DNA of 10,818 nucleotides, taken from positions 1-10,818 of the forward strand of contig JAGZXV010000194.1 of NCBI GenBank assembly GCA_018378255.1. Direction: 5' to 3'. A program made the position numbers and the translations under genes. Shown piece by piece: positions 1 to 6,004 of the stretch (its first letter is position 1; each line of letters starts with the position of its first letter). The DNA comes from Clostridiaceae bacterium. GTDB lineage: Bacteria; Bacillota; Clostridia; Lachnospirales; Lachnospiraceae. The notes below the pieces were generated by a model. That model was not told the DNA's origin and made no database searches. It saw only the letters and a list, made by a program, of their open reading frames with translations.

Positions 1-165
1 GCGACCATGTATCCACTCATGCAGCCTACCCTTTCCGATCTGGCTGAGCAGATCTGCAACACACAGTCACTGGAAAACCTCTCTTATTCCAGCGAAACAA
101 GATATACCTCCACGGCATTGTTAAATGCCATCGAAACTGCCTTAAACAAGGCAAAAGCGAAGTGA
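1..165 (+). CDS. 3' end of an unrecognised gene (C-terminal 54 residues)
   Basis: Frame 1 is open from the window edge to a TGA at 163-165, giving 54 residues that begin ATMYPLMQPTLSDLAEQI and end ALNKAKAK. The composition (helical, Ser/Thr-rich middle, Lys/Ala-rich end) looks like the C-terminus of a soluble protein, with no membrane segment visible. I do not recognise the family. The frame reads cleanly, and a convincing hairpin terminator follows about 50 bases after the stop, which supports a real gene end. The gene converges on the leftward acetyltransferase gene. The start and most of the protein lie outside the window, so no function is assigned. Confidence 0.6.
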   Translation, partial: ATMYPLMQPTLSDLAEQICNTQSLENLSYSSETRYTSTALLNAIETALNKAKAK

Positions 166-216
166 TTCTGAACCTTGCACCTATGTATTGCCCCTTACAG
201 CGGATTGCTTCAGCTG

Positions 217-270
217 GAAAATGAAAAAGGCAGATACGTTTTTATGCGCGTCTGTCTTTTGTTCATTTTC
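217..270. terminator. Bidirectional hairpin terminator between convergent genes
   Basis: The left arm 217-238 (starts GAAAATGAAAAAGGCAGATA) pairs with the right arm 247-270 (ends TCTTTTGTTCATTTTC) with few mismatches around a loop of about 8 bases. The core is moderately GC-rich, and the outer stem is A-rich on one side and T-rich on the other. Each transcript therefore ends in a U-rich run: TTTTGTTCATTTT rightward and TTTTTCATTTT leftward. It lies between the rightward gene ending at 165 and the leftward gene ending at 271, the position expected for a shared intrinsic terminator. Confidence 0.8.
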
Positions 271-789
271 CTAATCATTTAAGACCTTTTGATAAGCCGC
301 CCTGGGGCTCCCGTCTTCCTCCGTACCCACAATATAGATTATCCCGCACCGTTCAAATCCAAACTTTTCCACCGCTCTCTGCATGGAACGGTTATCAGGA
401 TGAGTATCGTTGCGGATATTTTTAAAGCCCCATTCTCTGCAGAGTTTTTCGCCCTCTTCAAACAATATTCCGGCCAGTCCCTGCCCTTTCCTGCCTTCTT
501 CCACACATACCCGGTGGTAAGAAACATAAGGTTCCTGGTTCAGCCAGCTTCCCTCTATCTTGCGGTAAGCCTCTTCATCCCCCGAAACGACGGTAATCAT
601 CCCCACAACCAGCCCGCAGTCCTCCAGCACATAGCTGGTTCCTTTTTCCAGATCCACTCTCAGCACCGCTTCATTGGGGTATCCCTGCTGCCACTGGTCA
701 ATTCCCCTGGCCTTCATAGAAGCTTTGGACTGGTTCACCATCTCCATCATCCGCGAAATATCCGTTTCCTGTGCCTTTCTGAAAAACAT
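271..789 (-). CDS. GNAT family N-acetyltransferase
   Basis: A 172-residue protein of the GCN5-related N-acetyltransferase fold, which moves an acetyl group from acetyl-CoA to an amine. The acetyl-CoA pyrophosphate-binding motif is visible as GRKGQGLAG at residues 99-107, just after the central strand YHRVCVEE (91-98). A C-terminal segment of the usual GNAT type follows: NDTHPDNRSMQRAVEKFGF (117-135). An upstream in-frame ATG at 834 exists, but the ATG at 789 has AGGAGG seven bases ahead and gives the normal family length. The gene starts 22 bases after the DUF4375 gene stops, so the two are probably cotranscribed. The acceptor substrate cannot be read from the sequence. The pairing resembles general GNAT housekeeping or detoxification genes rather than a named resistance enzyme. 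Confidence 0.9.
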   Translation of the reverse strand: MFFRKAQETDISRMMEMVNQSKASMKARGIDQWQQGYPNEAVLRVDLEKGTSYVLEDCGLVVGMITVVSGDEEAYRKIEGSWLNQEPYVSYHRVCVEEGRKGQGLAGILFEEGEKLCREWGFKNIRNDTHPDNRSMQRAVEKFGFERCGIIYIVGTEEDGSPRAAYQKVLND

Positions 790-811
790 ATCCGTACCTC
801 CTGCTGTCCTT

Positions 812-1318
812 TTAATAGGTGGGAATGCCCACAATCCCTTTGAAATAAAACGCTTCCCTGTGATTTTTTACATATTCGGCAATCGCCTCTTCGATTCCCT
901 CCATGTGATAAAGCTCGTCGTCCAGATCATCAAAATCCGGCTCCAGTTCATCCATCTGCTTCCAGCGTTTTTCCCTGTCCTTATCCGGATAGCCGCCCAT
1001 TCTCTCCGCAGATTTCTTTATAATTTCATGCAGATCGTCAAGCCCTGCTGCCTTGGCCCCATTCATTGCATCTTCCCATACGATTCCTGTAGAATTGCTG
1101 TAAAACTGGTCATGCCCGCCATTATACACTTCCGCCAGATACCACTGCAATGCAAATACATATCTCTGTTCCATGGCAAACGGCTTCAAGTCCGCTTCAT
1201 ACACCTCTTCCCCATCGTAAATGCTGACCTGCCACCACAATGGCCCGATAATATCCTGGACATCCCCGGAATCGATCTTTTCATCATCAATGATAATCTC
1301 CGTATCCTGAACCGTCAT
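812..1318 (-). CDS. DUF4375 / DMP19-like acidic protein
   Basis: A soluble 168-residue protein with the DUF4375 (DMP19-like) signature. The helical segment FALQWYLAEVYNGGHDQFY spans about residues 55-73, followed by STGIVWEDAMNGAKAAGL (76-93). The C-terminal third is strongly acidic, with a D/E cluster at about 113-138. The family is named after Neisseria DMP19, described as a DNA-mimic protein; whether this member mimics DNA is not known. The start is set at the ATG at 1318, which has AAAGGAG about ten bases upstream. An in-frame ATG at 1366 lies inside the likely promoter and lacks a ribosome binding site. It is the first gene of a probable two-gene unit with the GNAT gene. Family call fairly confident, function unknown. 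Confidence 0.8.
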   Translation of the reverse strand: MTVQDTEIIIDDEKIDSGDVQDIIGPLWWQVSIYDGEEVYEADLKPFAMEQRYVFALQWYLAEVYNGGHDQFYSNSTGIVWEDAMNGAKAAGLDDLHEIIKKSAERMGGYPDKDREKRWKQMDELEPDFDDLDDELYHMEGIEEAIAEYVKNHREAFYFKGIVGIPTY

Positions 1319-1356
1319 CTGCCTTTTTCTCCTTTCGCAAATTAAAGTATGTCTGT

Positions 1357-1385
1357 AGTTTATCATAGCTTCCGGCCCGTTTCAA
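1357..1385 (-). promoter_or_regulatory. Candidate sigma-A promoter for the DUF4375-GNAT unit
   Basis: On the minus strand, TTGAAA (1385-1380) and TAAACT (1362-1357) are separated by 17 bases. This puts the transcript start near 1350, about 30 bases before the ATG at 1318. The -35 box matches the consensus at 5 of 6 positions and the -10 at 4 of 6. The position between two divergent genes fits. The -10 is weak, so other assignments remain possible. Confidence 0.45.
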
Positions 1386-1403
1386 TCGGAATGAGGCCGG
1401 GAA
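1370..1403. repeat. GC-rich inverted repeat at the leftward promoter
   Basis: TTCCGGCC at 1370-1377 mirrors GGCCGGGAA at 1395-1403, with one unpaired base and a 17-base centre. It covers the -35 region and spacer of the candidate leftward promoter and ends about 30 bases before the -35 box of the rightward MATE promoter. It could be an operator or a fortuitous dyad; no regulator gene adjoins it. Confidence 0.35.
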
Positions 1404-1432
1404 TTAAAATATCAAAACTCTCTCAACTTCTA

Positions 1433-1461
1433 TTGCCTTTTTTCTTTGCACCCGCTATAAT
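1433..1461 (+). promoter_or_regulatory. Sigma-A promoter of the MATE gene
   Basis: TTGCCT (1433-1438), a 17-base spacer and a perfect TATAAT (1456-1461). Transcription would begin near 1468, leaving a leader of about 64 bases before the ATG at 1532. A short dyad, ATACA (1465-1469) and TGTAT (1477-1481), lies over the predicted start point and could bind a repressor; that part is weak. Confidence 0.7.
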
Positions 1462-1531
1462 GATATACAATTTACCTGTATCAAAAGGCGATACATAACG
1501 ATTCTATTAAATGTGAGGTCAAAGCAGGAAT

Positions 1532-2917
1532 ATGAAAAAGTCAGAAATGCAGGCATCCGGTGCGATGGAGCACAATCAAATAACGGAAGGAGTGATCTGG
1601 AAACAGCTTCTTCTGTTTTTCTTTCCAATTTTATTCGGCACGTTCTTTCAGCAGCTATACAATACGGTAGATGCCATCATCGTCGGCCAGTTCGTGGGAA
1701 AAGAAGCGCTGGCTGCCGTGGGCGGCACTACAGGGACTTTAATCCAGCTTCTGGTGGGATTTTTCGTAGGCCTTTCTTCAGGCGCCACGGTCATTATCTC
1801 CCAGTATTATGGAGCCAAGCGGGCCGATAAGGTTGGATATGCGGTACATACTTCCATCGCCTTCTGCATAGCCGGAGGTGTGGTCATGATGGTCGGCGGC
1901 ATTGGCCTGGCGCCGTCCATTTTGAAAATCATGGATACTCCGGACGATATTTTATCCTATGCCTCCCTGTATATCCGCATCTATCTGTCCGGAATCATCC
2001 CCAACCTGATCTATAATATGGGGTCAGGCATTCTGAGAGCCGTCGGTGATTCCAAACGGCCCCTGTATTTTTTAATTGCCGGATGTTTTTCCAATATCGT
2101 ACTGGATATCCTGTTTGTAGCCGTTCTGAAAATGGGCGTTGCCGGAGCCGCATTGGCTACCATTCTGTCCCAGGCGGTCAGCGCCGTCCTGGTAATTGTC
2201 GTTTTAATGCGCACTGCTGATGTGTACCGGCTGGTTCCCAGCCAGGTCCGTTTAGACAGGAGAATGCTGAAACGGGTAATCCGTATCGGGCTTCCTGCCG
2301 GCCTCCAGTCGGTTATGTACAGTTTTTCCAATATCGTGATCCAGGCAAGCGTCAATTCCCTGGGTACGGATACCATAGCCGCCTGGACTGCGTACAGTAA
2401 AATTGACAGCGTGTTCTGGATGATTATCAGCGCATTCGGCATCTCTGTCACCACTTTTACAGGTCAGAATTTTGGAGCCGGCAAACATGACAGGGTCCGG
2501 AAGGGGATCCGGGTATGTATGGCCATGAGCATGGCTGCTTCCGTTTTCCTGTCTGCCGGCCTGTATCTGATCGGCCACGCATTTTTCCGCCTGTTCACCT
2601 CAGACGCGGCGGTTATTTCCATCGGTATGGACATTCTGCATTTCCTGGTTCCTACCTTTATCACTTATGTGGCCATTGAAATCTATTCCGGCGCTTTAAG
2701 AGGCGTCGGGGACTGCTGGCTGCCCATGCTGATCACCTGCTTAGGCGTCTGTGTCCTGAGAATCGTGTGGATCATGGCCGCTGTTCCATTCCACAGAACC
2801 ATCAAAATGATCGTATTCAGTTATCCGCTCACATGGATTACCACAACAATTTTGTTCGTGATCTATTTTAACTTTTTCAGCCGTTTAAAAACCAGGAAAC
2901 TGAGGTTCCGGAGATAA
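1532..2917 (+). CDS. MATE family multidrug/metabolite efflux transporter
   Basis: A 461-residue polytopic membrane protein, the usual MATE length, with about 12 hydrophobic segments. MATE pumps export drugs or metabolites in exchange for Na+ or H+. Recognisable family sequence includes QQLYNTVDAIIVGQFVG in TM1 (about 40-56), EALAAVGG, and SGATVIISQYYGA near 83-95. The second half repeats the pattern from about residue 245, including GLPAGLQSVMYSFSNIVIQ and FTGQNFGAGK, as expected for the two pseudo-symmetric MATE halves. The start at 1532 has GAGG about 13 bases upstream and AGGA close to the ATG; later in-frame ATGs have no better site. The gene stands alone, divergent from the DUF4375 gene and convergent with the lipoprotein gene. 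The substrate cannot be read from sequence. Confidence 0.95.
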   Translation: MKKSEMQASGAMEHNQITEGVIWKQLLLFFFPILFGTFFQQLYNTVDAIIVGQFVGKEALAAVGGTTGTLIQLLVGFFVGLSSGATVIISQYYGAKRADKVGYAVHTSIAFCIAGGVVMMVGGIGLAPSILKIMDTPDDILSYASLYIRIYLSGIIPNLIYNMGSGILRAVGDSKRPLYFLIAGCFSNIVLDILFVAVLKMGVAGAALATILSQAVSAVLVIVVLMRTADVYRLVPSQVRLDRRMLKRVIRIGLPAGLQSVMYSFSNIVIQASVNSLGTDTIAAWTAYSKIDSVFWMIISAFGISVTTFTGQNFGAGKHDRVRKGIRVCMAMSMAASVFLSAGLYLIGHAFFRLFTSDAAVISIGMDILHFLVPTFITYVAIEIYSGALRGVGDCWLPMLITCLGVCVLRIVWIMAAVPFHRTIKMIVFSYPLTWITTTILFVIYFNFFSRLKTRKLRFRR

Positions 2918-2939
2918 TTTCTGACGGATCGTGTGAAAA

Positions 2940-2973
2940 GAAATAGGAATCATCGTTTTCCGGTTCCTGTTTC
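2940..2973 (-). terminator. Hairpin terminator of the VTC-DUF4956-lipoprotein operon
   Basis: GAAATAGGAA (2940-2949) pairs with TTCCTGTTTC (2964-2973), with one G-U type mismatch and a 14-base loop. Read leftward, the stem is followed by the T-rich tract TTTCTTTTC at the base and beyond, as in an intrinsic terminator. It lies directly at the lipoprotein stop codon (2974-2972). Read rightward the tail is less T-rich, so termination of the MATE transcript here is less certain. Confidence 0.55.
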
Positions 2974-4465
2974 AATTCACCTTCTGCCCCTGTTCCAATC
3001 CGCCTTCCATATCACCCGGCCCCGGGAATCCTCTCCCATTTTCTCCCTGATTCATCCCAGGTCTTCCGTCCATTCTGCGTCCGCCCGAACCTCCACGGCC
3101 ACCCGGCATAGTTCCGTCCTTCTTGGTCCCCACGGTGGTAATCAGGCCTGTAACGGTAACCTCCTGGGTTTCTTCTCCCGCCACAATCTCATATGTCCCG
3201 TCCATTTTCAATTCCGGTGTGCTTATTACAGCGCTGGAATACTCTTTATCCGGCTTATATGATGCGATCACCGATCCGGAACCATCCAGAACCTTAATTT
3301 CAGTTCCCGCTGCCCGGACATTTTCAAAATAAGCCACTATGCTGTGCTGTACAGAGTTTTCTGAAAAACCCTGTACCATCCCGGAACTCCCGGCCGCAAT
3401 CACAACGCCTCCGGTAATAATCCCATCTCCGTTATAATCCAGAGCGCCATCACCATTGCCGGACGGCCCGCTGATATACAGACTGCCGCCATCCACATAA
3501 AAATGACCGTTCGAATCCACACCGTCTGCCAATGCGTTAACCGTAACAACACCCCCGGCAATCCGGACATATGCATTTTCCGAAACTGCAAAACTTCCGC
3601 CTCTCATTCCATTCCCCGCGGTTTCACTGTCCGTATCCTCCACCGCGTTAAGGCCGTCATCCGTGGACGTTATATCAATGGCGCCTCCATTAATATCAAT
3701 GGTGAGCGCTTCAATTCCCTCATAGCTTTCAGACACCATAATGACGCCGTCATTGATGATCACCGCCCCCTTTGATTTGATTCCGTCATCTCCGGCTTTG
3801 ACCGTGATATTTCCCCCGTCTACCGTCAGGGAATCTTTGCCCTTTATTCCGTCTTCTTTCGCTGTAACAATGATATCACCTGATAATATCTGAAGACTGT
3901 CTTTACTCCGGATTCCATCGCTGTAGTTCCCTGTCACTTCCAGTCTGCCGCCGCCTTCTATAATCAGATCACCTTTGGAAAATACCGCCGCATCCGGTTC
4001 ATCTGAGCCCTCTTCAAGCACATATTCCCCGCTGTCCGTTACTTTATTTACGGTCCCATCCATTAACTTCAGCCGTATTTCACCGCTCTTTATCCCATAG
4101 ATGGCGGAAAGACCGCTGCTGGTTATTTCAAATCCGTTAAATTCCAGTATAACAGAATCATCTTTGGCAGCGTCTATTTCGATCCTGCCCTCTGACAAAG
4201 TCCCCTCAAACCGGTAGATTCCGCCCTTTGTAATGGTTATAATTCCATCTTTCTCCAAAGCCCCGTCTCCTTCAATCGTCACGGATGCCTGGCTGCAGAC
4301 GATCCTGGTCTGACCCCCGGATGCCGCTGCATTTTCTATCGCTGCGGGAGTTTCCCGAACCGCCTCATTGGACTGGCATCCCGACACGGCCAAAGACAAG
4401 ATACCGGCCGCAGACAGGATGCACAGACGCCTTAACGGAGCCAAATAAGTCTCGTATTTTCTCAT
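2972..4465 (-). CDS. Cthe_2159-like carbohydrate-binding beta-helix lipoprotein
   Basis: A 497-residue exported lipoprotein. The signal sequence runs from about residue 10 to lipobox VSGC, with C30 as the lipidated cysteine. The body is rich in short beta strands with Asp-Gly turns. DGIRSK, DGIKGK, DGIKSK, EGIEAL and DGLNAV recur at residues 183, 205, 227, 249 and 270, a 21-22 residue period typical of a right-handed beta-helix. This matches the carbohydrate-binding (Cthe_2159, PF14262-type) family, related in fold to polysaccharide lyases and reported to bind acidic sugars or cellulose. The last 50 residues (about 447-497) are a Gly/Arg/Met-rich low-complexity tail. The ATG at 4465 shares one base with the DUF4956 stop (TAATG) and has GGGAGGA five bases upstream, so it is preferred over the upstream in-frame ATG at 4528. 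Its ligand here is unknown. Confidence 0.85.
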   Translation of the reverse strand: MRKYETYLAPLRRLCILSAAGILSLAVSGCQSNEAVRETPAAIENAAASGGQTRIVCSQASVTIEGDGALEKDGIITITKGGIYRFEGTLSEGRIEIDAAKDDSVILEFNGFEITSSGLSAIYGIKSGEIRLKLMDGTVNKVTDSGEYVLEEGSDEPDAAVFSKGDLIIEGGGRLEVTGNYSDGIRSKDSLQILSGDIIVTAKEDGIKGKDSLTVDGGNITVKAGDDGIKSKGAVIINDGVIMVSESYEGIEALTIDINGGAIDITSTDDGLNAVEDTDSETAGNGMRGGSFAVSENAYVRIAGGVVTVNALADGVDSNGHFYVDGGSLYISGPSGNGDGALDYNGDGIITGGVVIAAGSSGMVQGFSENSVQHSIVAYFENVRAAGTEIKVLDGSGSVIASYKPDKEYSSAVISTPELKMDGTYEIVAGEETQEVTVTGLITTVGTKKDGTMPGGRGGSGGRRMDGRPGMNQGENGRGFPGPGDMEGGLEQGQKVN

Positions 4466-5139
4466 TATAATTCCTCCCTTTCCGCTGCAAACCTGCCGCA
4501 TATGATGGTGAGATTTCCATTGCGGCACCGCAGATCATCGATAAAGGCTTTTTCCTGCTTCTCATTTTTCAGTTCGATTTTATACTGCAGTTCATAAAGG
4601 CTTCCCATGTTAACGGTCTTTACCTTTAAAAGTTCCGCCCCTTTTACGTATTTCTCAAATATATCGTCAAATATACCGTAATAATCCAGATTTTCAGGGA
4701 TTGTTATCTTCAATTCCCGCCGGCAAAAATCAGAACCGCCGGCCGGTATTAAAATTAAAAGAATTGTCAGTCCTCCGGCAATCAGCAACAAAATTACGGC
4801 CAGTCCAAGATATCCCATTCCGGTTGCCAGACCTAAGGCCATTGCCAAAAATACGCTCTGAATTTCCCTGGAATTGCCCGGAAGTGACCGGAACCGGATC
4901 AGGCTGAATGCGCCCATAACCGCAACTCCAGTTCCTAAATTGCCGTTTACCAGCATGATCACCGTCTGGATGATAGCCGGAAGAATCACCAGCGACATCA
5001 TAAAATTTCTGGAACAGTGATTTTTATATGTATGAACCGCCGCCAGCCCCACTCCCAATATGACCGAAACTCCAGTGCAGAGCAAAAATTCCATCAGGGA
5101 AAGATTCGTTTGTGTTGATAATAGAATACTGTTAAGCAC
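4465..5139 (-). CDS. DUF4956 multi-pass membrane protein
   Basis: A 224-residue protein with an N-terminal membrane part and a soluble C-terminal part. Hydrophobic segments lie at about residues 16-36, 46-64, 92-110 and 112-131. Between them is the conserved DUF4956 core GTGVAVMGAFSLIRFRS (69-85), with charged residues embedded beside the membrane. Residues 140-224 alternate strands and helices and resemble a small ferredoxin/ACT-like domain; the overall plan recalls MgtC-type proteins, which is inference. The start is the GTG at 5139, seven bases after CAGGAGGG; translation would overlap the VTC gene by 8 bases. A TTG at 5160 in the same frame lies upstream of that ribosome binding site and is rejected. 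DUF4956 genes are commonly found beside VTC-domain genes, as here. Molecular function unknown; a membrane partner or conduit for the VTC product is a reasonable guess. Confidence 0.85.
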   Translation of the reverse strand: MLNSILLSTQTNLSLMEFLLCTGVSVILGVGLAAVHTYKNHCSRNFMMSLVILPAIIQTVIMLVNGNLGTGVAVMGAFSLIRFRSLPGNSREIQSVFLAMALGLATGMGYLGLAVILLLIAGGLTILLILIPAGGSDFCRRELKITIPENLDYYGIFDDIFEKYVKGAELLKVKTVNMGSLYELQYKIELKNEKQEKAFIDDLRCRNGNLTIICGRFAAEREEL

Positions 5140-5851
5140 AGTTCGTCCCTCCTGTCTCAATCTTCTGTTTCAGCAGATAGTTCTTGTAATAATTACCGTA
5201 TTTGGAAAATGATGATGGAAAAATATTCAATTCGGAGAGCACACCGCACATCCATACCGGCATGGCTCCCAGAAGCTTCACCTCCATTAAAACCTGATCC
5301 TGATCCAGCACGTCCACGCCAAAACTCCCCATGCCCAAATCAAGGGCGTAGGATCTTCCTATCATGTTGGAATCAAAAGTTACCCGCAGTTCGTGATCCT
5401 CATTTCCATAATAAGCCGTCCTGTCATAAGACAGATATACGGCAGGTTTCAAACCATATCTCAAAATTGTATAGTCCAGCTCGCAAAGAATCTGGCTGTC
5501 CTCTTTCGGTTTGATATGTTCTGTCAGATACTCTTGCGCTTCCCAAAACGTCATGGCCGCTCTCCTTTTATAAACCACGCCGTCATATTTCTTTTTCAGT
5601 TCTAAAAATACCGTATCACCTTCTGACGGAACTCCGTAGCTTCTTAAACGAATCTTTTCTTTATATTCCGGTTTCTCCAGAGAAGTTCTGATCAGTTCAT
5701 AATCCGGGGTATCATAATAGATATTGCAGATTTTATGAGTTCCATATTGATCCATGGTCATCCGCCGGCTGAAATAAAACATCAGCTGGTGGAACTGAGA
5801 CCGGGTCAACCTATATTTTTTTTCATAACGCTTAAATACGTCCTGTGTCAT
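5132..5851 (-). CDS. VTC-domain polyphosphate polymerase-like protein
   Basis: A soluble 239-residue protein made of a single VTC domain, of the triphosphate tunnel metalloenzyme superfamily. In yeast Vtc4 this domain makes polyphosphate from ATP. Tunnel-type basic and acidic residues are all visible in order: RYEKKY (8-13), IYYDT (44-48), K66/R68/R70 in KEKIRLRSYG, ELKKK (84-88), YKRR (94-97), R144, R156 with D160, MEVK (189-192) and FSKYGNYY (215-222). It lacks the SPX and membrane domains of the eukaryotic complex; the adjacent DUF4956 protein could supply the membrane part. The ATG at 5851 is preceded by AAGGAGGT at six-base spacing. It is the first gene of the operon and divergent from a response regulator gene. 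The domain call is strong; polymerase activity is inferred from residue conservation. Confidence 0.9.
   Translation of the reverse strand: MTQDVFKRYEKKYRLTRSQFHQLMFYFSRRMTMDQYGTHKICNIYYDTPDYELIRTSLEKPEYKEKIRLRSYGVPSEGDTVFLELKKKYDGVVYKRRAAMTFWEAQEYLTEHIKPKEDSQILCELDYTILRYGLKPAVYLSYDRTAYYGNEDHELRVTFDSNMIGRSYALDLGMGSFGVDVLDQDQVLMEVKLLGAMPVWMCGVLSELNIFPSSFSKYGNYYKNYLLKQKIETGGTNCA
5147..5154 (-). promoter_or_regulatory. Ribosome binding site fixing the GTG start of DUF4956
   Basis: CAGGAGGG on the minus strand, seven bases before GTG at 5139, inside the last codons of the VTC gene. It decides the start and makes translational coupling with the VTC gene likely. Confidence 0.8.
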
Positions 5852-5897
5852 TTGATTACCTCCTTTTTTGATGATGGAGGTATCATACCGGCTAAAC

Positions 5898-5937
5898 CTG
5901 AAATTTAACTTAAAACAGCTTTTCAGCTTAATTTCAG
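5898..5937. promoter_or_regulatory. Candidate response-regulator operator between divergent operons
   Basis: A perfect 8-base inverted repeat, CTGAAATT (5898-5905) and AATTTCAG (5930-5937), extends with one bulge to about ten bases per arm. Within it, TTTCAG occurs at 5921 and again at 5932, exactly 11 bases apart; the 11-mers agree at 8 positions. OmpR/PhoB-family regulators bind head-to-tail repeats with this one-turn spacing. The site ends just before the -35 box of the regulator gene. For the leftward operon a TATGAT -10 candidate at 5887-5882 has no good -35, which would fit activator dependence. Binding by the adjacent regulator is inference. Confidence 0.5.
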
Positions 5938-5938
5938 T

Positions 5939-5967
5939 TTGTTAATCTATACTTTACCATATATAAT
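5939..5967 (+). promoter_or_regulatory. Sigma-A promoter of the two-component operon
   Basis: TTGTTA (5939-5944), a 17-base spacer and a perfect TATAAT (5962-5967). Transcription would start near 5974, about 30 bases before the TTG start codon at 6005. The -35 box overlaps the end of the direct repeats described for the operator candidate. Confidence 0.65.
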
Positions 5968-5990
5968 AGGAATTAATTACTTAAGCAGTC

Positions 5991-5997
5991 AGGAGGG
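5991..5997 (+). promoter_or_regulatory. Ribosome binding site fixing the TTG start of the response regulator
   Basis: AGGAGGG seven bases before TTG at 6005. No in-frame ATG with a comparable site exists, and the receiver domain must begin at once with NILIVEDE, so TTG is the start codon. Confidence 0.85.
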
Positions 5998-6004
5998 CTG
6001 ATCC

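Noticed and set aside
790..834. Longer N-terminus for the GNAT protein starting at 834
   Set aside because: That ATG lies inside the end of the DUF4375 gene and lacks a ribosome binding site, while the ATG at 789 has an ideal one.
271..1318. DUF4375-GNAT pair as a toxin-antitoxin module
   Set aside because: GNAT toxins of the TacT type pair with small ribbon-helix-helix antitoxins encoded just upstream; the DUF4375 protein is larger, acidic and has no such fold visible.
289..1345. Overlapping rightward reading frames of 184 and 223 codons opposite the GNAT and DUF4375 genes
   Set aside because: They are antisense to two recognisable proteins, lack plausible ribosome binding sites and give composition typical of reverse-strand shadows.
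1468..1531. Possible riboswitch in the MATE leader
   Set aside because: The leader is only about 64 bases with no stable multi-stem structure visible and no terminator hairpin.
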